DNA from: Phellopilus nigrolimitatus
Taxonomy: Eukaryota; Basidiomycota; Agaricomycetes; Hymenochaetales; Hymenochaetaceae
Direction of reading: 5' to 3'
NCBI GenBank assembly: GCA_021029095.1
Contig: JAJOHG010000027.1
Span: forward strand, 248,001 to 312,000
Length of the DNA: 64,000 nucleotides
Position numbers and translations under genes: made by a program. Under the pieces are notes generated by a model. The model saw only the letters and a list, made by a program, of their open reading frames with translations. It had not been told where the DNA came from and searched no databases. Of this stretch, positions 1 through 10,411 are shown one piece after another (the first letter of the stretch is position 1; the number at the start of each line of letters is the position of its first letter).

Positions 1-507
1 TCGGCCGTGGATGGTACTGCCACTCAGTCCGCGTACGAGTTCTTCTTCCTGCAATGGCTCTTTCACGCGCCTCACCGCATCCCCGCACCGGGGCTGCTCG
101 ATGACCCGCTCCCCGGGGGCCTTCCGCCGCCCCCGGCGCCAGAGCACCCACTCGCGACGGTGCTCTTCACCCCTCTGCTGGAGTACAAGACACGCACGAC
201 GTTCGCCACGCCGCATCTCGTGCTTACGCTATACCCGGACCTCGCGCGCTCACATGCACTCGTGCTCCTGCGCGGCGAGCTCACGCCATCCCCGGCGGAA
301 GGCGGGCGCTATCTTCTCAGCCAGCAGGATGCGCAGATGCTTGCGCTTGGCGTGCAGCGGTTTTATTTGTCCGGCGGCGCGGCGACGAAGAGCACGGTGA
401 AGGACGAGGGCCGCAGGGAGCGTGCGGAGTTGCTGCGTGTGTTTAATGAGTCTCCTGCCGAGTTCCGCTGGGAAGATCTCCTGAAGCATGCAGACCCTAC
501 CTCGTAA
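1..507 (+). CDS. ATP11: ATP11-like F1-ATPase assembly factor, 3' end
   Basis: Partial gene entering from the left edge; the frame is open from base 1 to a TAA at 505-507, giving about 168 C-terminal residues. The segment reads FFFLQW, then LFTPLLEYKTR, then ATPHLVLTLYPDLA, VLLRGEL and LSQQDAQMLALGVQRFYL. This is the order of conserved blocks in the C-terminal half of ATP11/ATPAF1. That family is a mitochondrial matrix chaperone that binds the F1 beta subunit during assembly of ATP synthase. The family call rests on these motifs and is firm. A Pro-rich stretch sits between the first two blocks. The N-terminal half and its targeting peptide lie outside the window. The next gene starts about 210 bp downstream on the same strand. 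Confidence 0.88.
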   Translation, partial: SAVDGTATQSAYEFFFLQWLFHAPHRIPAPGLLDDPLPGGLPPPPAPEHPLATVLFTPLLEYKTRTTFATPHLVLTLYPDLARSHALVLLRGELTPSPAEGGRYLLSQQDAQMLALGVQRFYLSGGAATKSTVKDEGRRERAELLRVFNESPAEFRWEDLLKHADPTS

Positions 508-720
508 ACCACTGTATATCAGAGTTAACGATTGAAGTTAATTTAAAATAAGTATACGGGTCAACAAGTCGGTGTTTTAATGAGAACGGCTTGGCCAAGT
601 GTATGTGTGTTACGTAATTATAAGCTTAGGTACGCGCACATCTGTCTCTCGCCACGACCAACGACGACCAGCTTCTCTGAACATTTCAACAACAAACATT
701 AAGGATAGCGATCTTGCAGC

Positions 721-1926
721 ATGGCGTTGGATCTTTCTTCAAATGCAGCGACCAAGCTGGAGCCATTTCTGCTGATGTCGAAATCCGCAAAGGGTGCAGC
801 GGCGGCAAAGCTCATACAGGACGCGACCTCCTCGCACGGAACATTTGTGTTCTCAGAGCTGCTCGAGATGCCGAATATCCAGGAGGTGAGCGCGGAGAAA
901 AGTGTGGTCTAAGATGATGTTGCAGTATGGGACCAACGTTTGAACTGACATTATGCCTTTCAGCTATCGAAGACCGAACATGCACCGTACCACTCGTTGC
1001 TGCAGCTCTTCGCGTTTGGCACAATTGAAGACTACAACAGTTCTGTTACTCCCTTAATCTACATCACCACTATGTCTAATCGCTGGTATTGCTGCAGACT
1101 CAAGAGACACCCTTCCGCCTTTGAATCAGGCACAGTTAAGGAAGCTCAGGCTCCTGACTATCATCTCCTTCGCCCTAGAACGTCGTGTGCGTTTCACCAA
1201 ATCCCCAGTTTATTGGCTGGGCGAACTTACATATTGCTCAGATCCTCCCATATCCTCTTCTCCTGCAAACTCTGCAAATACCGACGATCCGCGAGCTCGA
1301 GGATCTCATCATCGACGGCATTTACCTTGACCTCATGCGCGGCAAGCTCGACCAAAAGGAGCAGCGGTTCGAGGTCGAGTACGCTATTGGAAGGGATTTT
1401 GGACCGGGAAAAGTCGAAAGCCTGCTGAACTCTCTGCAGGAATGGTAAGCTGCATGCATAAGCTTGTCTCGAACAAAGCATTCACGTCGGGGACCTTAGG
1501 GCAAATACGACCTCCTCCGTCCTCGCGACGCTGGACGCGCAGCTCGCCTCACTCGCTTCGCAAACGACGGCGAACGCGCTTTCGCACGAAGAGCACGAGC
1601 GCGCCGTAGAAGCGACTTTGGCGGACGTGTACGAGAAGCACAAGGATGGTAACAAGGGACGCGGTGGACCAAAGTATGGGGGCTCGTACGGGAACTTCAG
1701 CGACCGCGATGACCCAATGGCGATGGACGTCGACGATCCGCGCGGTAGTATCTTGCTGAGCGGGCTCCCGAGCAGTGTGGATGCGACGAAGGGCAGGAAG
1801 TTTAAGTGAGTCCAGCACTTCCTTCTGTGCTTTCTCGTCAAGTCAAGCTCAATGTCGTGTGCTTCGAATCCTCTAAGGTCGATGGAACACCCCAAATCCA
1901 CCTCTCGAAAGAGGAACAGGTTCTAA
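721..1926 (+). CDS. CSN7: COP9 signalosome subunit 7
   Basis: Six exons keep one frame: 721-885, 964-1039, 1098-1186, 1242-1444, 1500-1805 and 1878-1926. The product is about 258 residues. It matches the CSN7 family in order: KLIQDATSSHGTFVFSELL near the start, LLQLFAFGT, the PCI-domain core with LTIISFALERR and IPTIRELEDLIIDGIY, then RGKLDQKEQRFEV and GRDFGPGKVESL. CSN7 is a PCI-domain scaffold of the COP9 signalosome, which removes Nedd8 from cullins in nucleus and cytoplasm. Introns are 50-80 nt with GT-AG ends. The last exon gives a short basic tail ending KRNRF. The start ATG is the first in frame and sits after a CA-rich leader. Confidence 0.93.
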
Positions 1927-2305
1927 GCTAGTGTGCTGAAGCTCGTTCTCGGTTGTCATGTCGTTTTTGTTACTTGCATTCAATGAGCCATCAAATCACA
2001 AACCAAAGCATTCTCGCATTTTTTGTTGAAGGGAGTATAGTGTTACACACAAAAATAGCCCCTGCTGCCCATTGATAAAATAAAATAAAATAAAATACAT
2101 CAACAGTACATGTAAGGTAGTCAACTCACTCACTTTGTGTCTGCAGGTCATGCTCAGGGTCTAGAAGGAACAAAAAAAGCCTCCGATGCCCGGGAAACTG
2201 AAAAGGGCCCGTATGGCTCATTGTGCACAAGTGATGGATCATACATCTACCGAGAACCACTGAGAAAAAGGTCCCACCAACAAAAAAAAGCCGTACCCCA
2301 CCCGC
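1927..2305. other. Intergenic, convergent 3' ends
   Basis: Between the stops of CSN7 (+) and RGP1 (-). It holds an A/T-rich AAAAT microsatellite near 2077-2097 and purine runs; no gene is seen. Both transcripts probably end here. Confidence 0.6.
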
Positions 2306-5105
2306 TCATACATCGAAGACAACCTCTAGCGGCTTGAACATCGTGTTCCCAGGCCACACCCGGATTGGCACCTCGCACTCCACAGTTTCCGCCCGCAGCT
2401 CTCCCCACCCCGCCTCCCCGCCTCCCAAGTCCACCTCCGCCTCGTCGGCAAGGTCCTCGCCGTCGCTCATTTCCTCTTCGTCTCCATCATGGTATTCCCG
2501 CTCCCCAGGTGCAAGCAGCCCAGAGAGGAAATACGCAGCCCAGCCGCGCTGTCCCTCCGCCTCCGCCTGCGTTGCGAGCCGTTGCGCGCGCGCGTCAATG
2601 CGCTGCAGCGGCGCGACCCCGCGCGTCGCGCGCCACGCCGCGCCCCACTCGCCCGGCTCCCCGTCTCTTACGAGGTGCCTCACGCGCAGCGCTTCCCCGC
2701 CAAACGCACGCGCGTGCGGCGAGGTGACGCCCACCAGCAGACACAGACGCACCGTCCACGCCAACCCGCCCGGCGTACCCTCCGGCTCCGCTCCAACCCC
2801 CGCGTACGCACATTGGAACGCCGGTGCCGCGTCCGACGGGATGTCCAGCGCAAATGATGTCCGCAGCGTCGACCCCGTCAGCGCGGTATGGTACTCTGCA
2901 TGCAGCTTCCGCAGTTTCTTCGGCCCGAGCGAAGACGGGAGCGTCTCGTGCGCTTCGAGCATCACCGACAACTAAACAAAAGAAGTTTTAAAGGACACAA
3001 GAATAGTATGGTATCGAATTGCTTACCTTCAAAACGCGCGCCCGACTCGAGCGCTCGTTCAGCTCCACCACCCCGACAACCGTCTCCCCAAGACGGTACG
3101 CAGACTTCGTAAACGTCAGCACAGCAACCTTCACCCCGTCCTTGTTCACGTCGTACGATACTATTAAATGTAAATTAAGAATATTCATGATTTCCAAAAT
3201 GAAAGCTACCTTTACGCATATTCCGCGTGAGGATCTCTACGGCCTCGCGGCACCCCGTAAGCTCGCCGCCGCCATGGCTGCTATGACCTTGGAGTTCGCG
3301 GTCATGCGACATTGCTTCAAGGCTCGTCGGCAGCTTCACGCGGTCCCCGGACGGGTCTGGGAGAGACGCAAGCAGGCGTAGTGCGTACTCCCGCAAATTT
3401 GCAGCAGGATCTGCGCCTGATTCGATATCGGGTGGGGATTGCGGTGAGGCCGCTCGCGTTAAAGCGCCCCACTTCACGGGACTCCTGCTCGTCGTCTCGC
3501 TGACTCTCGCCGTCTGCGCCTTCGTTGGCGGTTGCAGCACGGGCCAGAGCAGGTCGTACGGGCGCTGCACCCCAGACACGTCTACGTGGTTGTATATCCG
3601 CACGGGCACACGCATAACCTGGCTCGTGCTGCCTCTGCTGGCTCCAGCACTGGGGGCCGACGGCGGCACGGAGCGACAGACACCGACGACGAGGTGGTAT
3701 GTGAACTTCATGATGCGACCGCGGTACGTCGGCGGCAGATTCGCAGGCAAAGGGAGCGTATACGTGTCTATATTTCGAGCGAATAAGCTCATTGAGCGAG
3801 TGTACACGCAGAGTGCTACCTACAAGAGCGGCTCTCTCCCGGAGCCAGCACGAGGTCAACTGCAAGCATGGCGGGCTGGATGTCGAACGTCGGGAGTGGC
3901 GTGTCCGAAGGGACTTCCTCCGCTGCCTCGAGGAGCCCCGTACCGGCACCACCAGACCCGATCGCAGCAGGCGACGACACGCTTGGAGTAAGCAGTGACG
4001 CGATGAGCGATGGTGAGCGCGCGTTGTGTCCCGGCGCCCACGGTGGCTGCGACGCCGGCGCGGGAGGTGACAGCAGCGCCATGAGGCTTGAAGAGAGCGA
4101 CGCCGCGCGCGCGTGCCCGCGTGCTGGCCGCTGCGCTGCACCAGGGCGCGCGTCGAGCGAGGACGAGATGTCCATGCGGCCCCCGCCGACGGCCTTCCGC
4201 CGCTGCAGCGCGGCGCGCACCGCGTTGACCGCCTGAGCCTGCGCCCGGCTCTCTCCCGGAGCAGTGCCGAGCGTGAGCGAGCCCGCGAGCTGCGCATAAG
4301 CGTACAGCACAAGCTCGGTGCCGGGCTGCGCAAACGTCGAGGGGAAGGCGGAGCGCGGGGTCTGCGGTTGGTCTGACGCTGGTGATGATACGGGTGGCGG
4401 GCCGAGTCCCAGACCCATATGAGGGGGACGACGACGCGGTGGATACGAGTGCGTATCGGGGCCTGTGAAGGCAGTCGGTGTGTTTTCGGAGATAGTGTCC
4501 AGCGAAAGAGAAAAGGCCGAGGTGGAGGCGAGACCAGAACCAGAGGGCGCAAGAGCCGGGGAAGAAGACAGCTCCCTCAACTGGAGTTGCACTTGCATTT
4601 GCGCGTCCAAAACAGATTGCTTTCGCGCATGGGGATGGTTCGCGGGGACAGACGAGTCTCGCAGAGGGGACTCGGCAGAGGATGGCAGGGCGTGCTCGAG
4701 CTCTTGCGGTGAAAGCGAGACCGACATGGACTTGCCTTTCTTCAGCCCGACCTCTGCTGCCTTGCCGTCTACGCTGGAGCCTAGTCCAATCAGCCCTTTG
4801 CGCTCAAACTTGCTTCTATCCCGACCCGTTAAGCGCGTGGATGCGGAAGACATATGCACAGGTACAGACGTCTTGGGCGTCACAGGGGACGTCGGAGGGC
4901 GCGCCAGCGGAGCAGAACTTATCGAGTGCACCGCGCGTTTGTGCATGTGCGACGCAGCGCGTTTGGGAGGTGCATTCTGACTTCGCGTGTTCGTGAAAGT
5001 GACAGTCACCGAGAAATTCTCGCCAGCAAAGAATGCCGATTGAGCAGGCGTAACAGAGACACGGATCCCAGAATCAGAGTCGACGTCGGACGATTGGGAC
5101 GGCAT
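2306..5105 (-). CDS. RGP1: Rgp1-domain protein (Ric1-Rgp1 GEF subunit)
   Basis: Model on the minus strand: 5105-3824, 3767-3210, 3160-3027, 2971-2306; phases agree and give about 879 residues. The N-terminus (IRVSVTPAQSAFFAGENFSV) is arrestin-like. A long low-complexity Ser/Pro region of about 300 residues follows. The conserved Rgp1 region then reads MLAVDLVLAPGESRSYTYTLPLP, NLPPTYRGRIMKFTY and PVRIYNHV. The tail has CEVPIRVWPGNTMF and ends VVFDV, as in other Rgp1 proteins. With Ric1 it forms the exchange factor for Ypt6/Rab6 in endosome-to-Golgi retrieval. The conserved block GESRS-YTYTLP is restored only when the 56-nt intron at 3768-3823 is removed, which supports the model. It ends tail-to-tail with CSN7, about 380 bp apart. 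Confidence 0.9.
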
Positions 5106-6405
5106 ATTGTATATGTGCTCCCACTCGGCATAGGAAGTTTAACAAAGCTCGTAGTAGACAACGACGTTCATGAGAAGAAAACAAGAGCACAGGATGAAAG
5201 TAAATATTGAGATCTGGTCAAGTTGTTCCCAAATTTCCCAAGCCCGAGAAAAATACATGTAGGTCACGTGAAACTCGCCACTGTGATTGAGGTACCCTCA
5301 ATGTTTGACGGTAAATTGTCACACAAAACGGCGGCGTACTTCGAGAAATCCAAGTTGGCCCATTCTTTCACAGCTTCAACCAAGTCGAAGGGCATACTGG
5401 AGGGCAATGTACTTTGAACAGCAGCATACTAGCCAATTGCCTGCCATTCCTTGCGTTCGACTACCAGAAAAGAACTGATGAGTGTAGCTCACCGTACACA
5501 GAGCATGCCCGGTTTCTGGAACACGAATACGCGGTCAAGGTAGGTCAGGAGGGTCTCGAGGAGCCGCACGCCCCCGTCGAACCAAGTAGATGCGTCGACT
5601 AACTCGTTGAGCACAGTCCATTTTCTTCGACTCATCCAGTGAAATGAAGTGTTCAGTTACATATTCACAGCAGCCGCTTTGAATTCGCATAGGAGCTCGT
5701 CCTAAATCCATTGAACCTTGCCCGCGACAAGGCTTGTTGTACGTGTGGCTTGGAATATATTTTTCTAGACAAACGAGTTTGCATTGGCATTCTGGGACAT
5801 GCTGGGCTGTGGCTGGGTCAAAACGGCATGTTTAGCTTTGTGGATAACGGACCGCAACGTGTTGAGGTAGTGCTCCGGTACGTCATTTCCTATGTATTTT
5901 CAAGCATGAGCCGAAAACAAAATACAACCAACAGATTTTGGCTAAGTATGTACCAAGGGTAGGTCGATCGCGAGCTGCAATACACCACCAGCCAGGCCAT
6001 CACCACTATCTGTCGCCATCTGCTTTCCCTTCCCTTTATCCCGCACTCTGCTGACAGAAATAGACTAGTCCAAGTCACCCGCGAGTCTTGCCGTCTTTCG
6101 TGGGGGTTCCAGTGTTTGCAGTCTTTCTTTGTCTTGGGTGGAAAATTCAGAAGATCGACTATATCCAATAACGAAATGGTCAACATTCGTAGACGTGTTT
6201 TGAAACCTTCGCAGCGGCAAAAACGATCGCAGGAAAGAACAGTATCATGCTTGAGGGCGTTAGGGTTAGTTAGGCTTCCGAGCATTCGTATTCGCATTCA
6301 TATTCAATCGGAAAAATACAGCTGTTATACACTTCCCCACAAGCCCTTCATCGCGGTCGAAAATCTCCGCCAGAACAAATTTCGCCTCGCCTCCGGCGCG
6401 TCTTC
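5106..6405. other. Gene-poor intergenic region
   Basis: About 1.3 kb between the start of RGP1 (leftward) and the stop of the oxidoreductase gene (also leftward). Only short open frames without recognisable motifs or convincing splice structure are present. It should hold the RGP1 promoter at its left end and the oxidoreductase 3' UTR at its right end. Confidence 0.5.
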
Positions 6406-7690
6406 TCAAGCCAGCCCCGGCGTCTCCGCGACGCGGTACACGAGTTTCGCGCCGTGCACCTTGTCGGCCTTCAGCAGCGCGAGGCCCTCGTCGACGTCCG
6501 CGAGTCCCTTGGGCACGAGCTGCACGCGGTTCGGCCGCAACGGCGCCGGGTTGCCCGCGCCGGGCGCGAGGTACGTCGCGATCTGGCGCGCGAAGCGCGC
6601 AGCGACTGCCACACGCACACGCACACGTCAGAGCCGTCGCAGCACGGAGAAGAAGAAGAGGAGGGGACGCACACGCCTCGTCCGTCTTGTGGGCCGTGTC
6701 AACGTACGTCATAAATGTCGATACGCCCGCGGGGAGGCGCGCGCGTGTCTCGTCCGCGAGCGGGAGGACGAGCACTATCTTCGCCTGCCCGCCGGGCGCG
6801 GCCGCTGCGAGTGCGCGCGCGAGGGCCAGCGTGGACGTGCCGTTAGTGATCGCGTCGAACGCGGTGGCGATGGGCCGCGACGAGTGCGTCTCCCTATTGC
6901 CGGTGGGTGAGGTGTGATTTAAGAAATGAATGAATAGACACGTAAACGGGCCGAGGAACGGGCACTTACGAGGGCGGCCTCGTCCTTGTGTGCGCGGTAG
7001 TCCACAACGACATCGGCGCCGAGGGACGCGACGTAGTCGCCCGACGCGCCGGCGACGGCGACGACGAAGAGCCCCGCGCGCTTTGCGAGCTGCACGGCGT
7101 ACGCGCCGACAGACGTGGATGCCCCGTAGACGATGATGGCATTTCCGGAGCCTGCGTCGTTTCAATCGTCAATCATAATACGTCTGAGAATGCAGCTGTG
7201 ACGCACTGGGGGCGGGGGCGGCGCCCGGCGCGGGTGGCTCGGGCAGGTCGAGGTCGACGAAGAGCCCGATCGCGGCTGTGAGCACAGCCAGCGGCAGCGT
7301 CGCGGCCTCCTCGAAGCTCGTGGAGTCGGGCAGCGGGATCGTCGTCGACGCGGGCGTGAGGGTGTACTGCGCGTACGCACCATACTATCGAAGAACAACG
7401 GTATGTCAATAAGATCAAATTAAATTAAACGAAGCGCGGACCTTGTTCTCCTTCGTCTCCAACTTCGTGAACGCGGCGATGCGCTCGCCGCCCTTGTACT
7501 CGGTGACGCTGGGGCCGACGGCGGCGACGAAGCCGGCGATGTCGTTGCCCTCGATGTACGAGTGGTTGTTCTGCCACTCGGGGTACTTCCAGTCCTTTGG
7601 ATTGGACGCGACGGGGGCGGGCACGGGGAGCGACTGGAGCTTGCCGCCGAAGACGCCGAGCTGGGTGCTGGGGAGGGATGCTGCTGACAT
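6406..7690 (-). CDS. Medium-chain dehydrogenase/reductase (zinc-type ADH, enoyl-reductase-like)
   Basis: Five exons on the minus strand: 7690-7442, 7384-7207, 7151-6970, 6889-6673, 6605-6406, giving about 341 residues, the usual family length. The N-terminal GroES-like domain has NPKDWKY and EGNDIAGFVAAVGPSV. The Rossmann region has IIVYGASTSVGAYAVQLAK followed by SLGADVVVDYR, the NADPH-binding pattern of trans-enoyl reductases and quinone-oxidoreductase-like MDRs. No classical catalytic zinc ligands are evident. The acceptor of exon 4 is uncertain: TAG one step upstream would break the frame, so GAG at 6891-6890 was used. The substrate cannot be told. Broken relatives of its C-terminal half occur at 13.7-14.1 and 18.2-18.5 kb. 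Confidence 0.85.
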
Positions 7691-8150
7691 TGTAGTGGTG
7701 TTTTGTTAAGGTGCGCGTTAAGCAGCGGCCTCTTTATACATAGTTGATGCGATCTGTAAAAGAAATGTATCTTTGTAAGAAGGGGGATAGTATTACCAAC
7801 GGGATGAGCTTGAGCTTACAGTTGATGCACAGGCTTGATGATAGCGTCCACTGGCCGCGGTGACATTTTTCTAGACCATGCCCACGAATTTGTGTAGCAC
7901 GAGCAAGTGTGACGATTGACGCTGGGGATACAGGTAAGCCGTCAACAATTCGAAGTGGCGGTACATCACGGATCGAACAATACCGATCAAACTGGTGCCG
8001 GATCAAGCTGGTGCGATCCGTTCAGCTAGGAACAATTCCAAGCCTCCGCGTTGCTCGATTAGACTTGATCAAAATCAGTATGTACCCTTCTCTCGAGCAA
8101 GTTCAAATGCAGATTGCTTCAGAGAAATTGAGCTGACAAATGCTATCCTG
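7691..8150. other. Intergenic: divergent promoter region
   Basis: Lies between the oxidoreductase start (leftward) and the conserved upstream module of family F copy 1 (rightward). No gene is seen. Confidence 0.5.
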
Positions 8151-8155
8151 CAGGC

Positions 8156-8400
8156 TGCCCGGCAATGTGCACTTCTCTGCTTGTGCATCTTTCCTCTTTG
8201 CATTAAATTGTCTGCAATGGTCAGTGGCATGACACCAATGCCCACATACGAGTTCCAACCACCTACTATATGGCCCATTTGTGTTCCACCAAGGAGCAAC
8301 AAAGCCTGCCCCAGTGCAAATGTAGTTCTTTGCAATGTTGTAGTGCAGCACTATATAAAGTAGCTCAGTCTGTTGCTTTCAGAGCACCAGAACACAGACT
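8156..8400 (+). promoter_or_regulatory. Conserved family F promoter, copy 1
   Basis: Upstream module shared with 15.8-16.2, 27.0-27.4 and 31.1-31.4 kb. Here it is the most diverged copy but keeps the core: CCAAGGAGCAACAAAGCCTG, CCCCAGTGCAAA, TTGCAATGTTGTAGTGCAGCA, a TATATAAA box at about 8352-8359, then GCTTTCAGAGCA and ACACAGACTTGCTTACAG. The order and spacing match the other copies. The TATA box is about 155 bp before the ATG. Confidence 0.8.
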
Positions 8401-8512
8401 TGCTTACAGCACAACAACAGAAAGTATGCTCACAACAATCAAAGAAAGGTGATTTTTTCTTGTTGATTTTCAAGTCTGCTTGGATGCTTACACCTTCCAT
8501 CATGTGTACAGA

Positions 8513-9163
8513 ATGGCGTCTGAAGAACAGTCTCAACAACTGCTTGACACGATGTCTGTTTCAGAGCTTGCAGCTCTGGCTGAGATGCTCACAGCCAAGG
8601 CTCAACAACAGTCCCAACAACTGCTTAACCAGTCTGTTTACCTTGTCTTTGGTGCCAAGTCACCGGAAGATAACAACAACAGGACTATATGGCTCATGTC
8701 CACAGGCAACTACAATGAGTCCACAAGAGGCAAAATAATGTGCCGGCTCTACGAGTTCAAATGCACGTCTAAGGGCATCTATCCTAAAGAGCCGCTTATG
8801 CGAGACACAAACGTGAAGATGCTGCATGCAGACGAGACCGTCCGGCTCCACTGTGCCCTCTGGCTCAACAAATGCATTCTCACAACAGCGGACGACTCTG
8901 TGAATGTGATGTTCAATAGCTTGGCTGATGCCTTTGATGCCCCGTGCACATCGTCCGGTGCGTGGCTTGCAAAATGGCTCCAGCAGCCGGAGGTTGCCCG
9001 CATCCTCGCATTCGACCTGGGCCTGCAGGATCCTAAGCTGGCAGATGCTATTGTGCGCGCGATGTTTTTGCACGGAAACGCACCGCGTGCCGATGGGCAG
9101 CGCATCTCCGCACTGGCGCCGCTCGTGCATGCCTGTTTCCGGCGTAGTGCCCGTGCTGTGTAA
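8513..9163 (+). CDS. Family F protein, copy 1 (unrecognised)
   Basis: 216 residues from the ATG that immediately follows a conserved leader-intron acceptor (intron about 8449-8511). I do not recognise the family. It shares two blocks with the proteins at 15.3, 27.5 and 31.5 kb. The N-terminal block is VYLVFGAKSPEDNNNRTIWL followed by CRLYEF. The C-terminal block has DAIVRAMFLHGNAPRADGQR followed by ISAL. This copy alone has a Gln-rich N-terminal extension with repeats of SQQLL. There is no signal peptide or membrane segment. Clear Cys, Trp and charged residues suggest a soluble cytosolic protein. Function is unknown. Confidence 0.7.
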   Translation: MASEEQSQQLLDTMSVSELAALAEMLTAKAQQQSQQLLNQSVYLVFGAKSPEDNNNRTIWLMSTGNYNESTRGKIMCRLYEFKCTSKGIYPKEPLMRDTNVKMLHADETVRLHCALWLNKCILTTADDSVNVMFNSLADAFDAPCTSSGAWLAKWLQQPEVARILAFDLGLQDPKLADAIVRAMFLHGNAPRADGQRISALAPLVHACFRRSARAV

Positions 9164-9594
9164 GTGTCCGTGCTGTGTAAAGGCCGGTGGACAGGTCGGC
9201 CTACGTACATGTATGCTTTCTATGGCTTATGTAATATGATAAATTTCAAGATGCACTGGTTCATTTGTTCAGTAGCTCTGATTTACTGTAAGAATTCGAA
9301 ATCCATTATGGTCAGTTTTCATCTGGGCATACATGCAAACAGACAAACACATAATTTACTTGAAAGCCAGGGAAAGAAGGGCGCAGGAAACTATCACAAC
9401 CATAAAAATAGATAATGATTACAAGCTACATACCCCTGCGGGTATGACTTTGTACGCTACATATCTGTGTGTACAGGGGACAATGAGTGATGAATTTATA
9501 AGACAAAAAGAGATCGAACCATAAAAAGTAATAACTTGTCACGCTATGCGCTCAATTTCATCGAAATCATCTAGAGCCGCTCACACCGAACAGC
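9164..9594. other. Intergenic, AT-rich
   Basis: Downstream of family F copy 1. Only short open frames; nothing recognisable. Confidence 0.4.
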
Positions 9595-10069
9595 TCATGC
9601 ACGCACGCGTTCTGGTCCACTTTTTGGCGATGCCACCAGATGCAGTTGAGCGAGGTCGCGCAAAGCTGCTCCAGCTGTTCCACGTTGAGCTTCTGTTTCG
9701 CTGACGTATTTAGCTTCGAGCTCGGTAAGGAGCGTCTCGTCGACATGGAATGAAGATGGAGGGCTGGGTGTCCGCGGGCATTCAATTTCCATCGGAACAG
9801 AACTAGCTTCTTCCTGAAGTGGTTCTGGCTTGATGAGTAGTGGAGGATCCACATCAGGAAACGGCGGGGTCCGACGGTGGGCGGGTACAGGCGAAACTTG
9901 GGTCAAGAAGGATATTAGATGGTTCAGTATTGTCAGCAGGCTGCGTATGCGGATCGGAATCTACGACATTATCCGTAAGGAGGTTCTGTTCAAAGCCAAC
10001 GGAGGACGAAGAAGCGGCTGGTAGACTATTCGAAGGCTCTGCAGCAATAAGACCTTGAACTGACGGCAA
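9567..10069 (-). CDS. Possible hypothetical protein (fragmentary)
   Basis: Two overlapping leftward frames look protein-like. One (10069-9854) is Ser/Asn/Pro-rich. The other (9906-9595) reads PPLLIKPEP, then a Pro-rich stretch, then ETLLTELEAKYVSETEAQ. A third frame ending at 9567 continues with LNVEQLEQLCATSLNCIWW and QNACVHELFG, which suits a helical C-terminus. Joining them needs an intron or a frame change that I cannot place with good splice sites. It may be a real gene divergent from the carboxylesterase, or a remnant. Function is not assignable. Confidence 0.3.
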
Positions 10070-10411
10070 TCATACGAAGTTGATTTGGTCTTGGCCTTGG
10101 GCTCGGGCTCAGTCTCCCACTTCTTCCGACTGCACGGCAATGATCGTTTACAGACGCCTCAAATCTCAGCCCACTTTCTATGCATGCTCGTCCCTTTTTG
10201 TCGACATTAGAATGGGCTCCAATGATCACGCGGCCTCGCGAAAACACCTGTGTCGTCGGCCGCTCACGTATTTCTTGTGAGTCACAGATAGGTGATATGA
10301 ATCCTCTGAAGGGGTATAAATAGCTTGTGTGTGAATATCGCACTTTTGTCCTGCAAAGGTCGGTTTAAAGGGAGTTGAGCGTTGTGGAGTTTTTGACCCG
10401 GAGAGGACACA

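Noticed and set aside
6890..6895. TAG acceptor for oxidoreductase exon 4
   Set aside because: It is the stronger-looking site but puts exon 4 out of frame with a stop soon after; GAG three bases later restores the family sequence.
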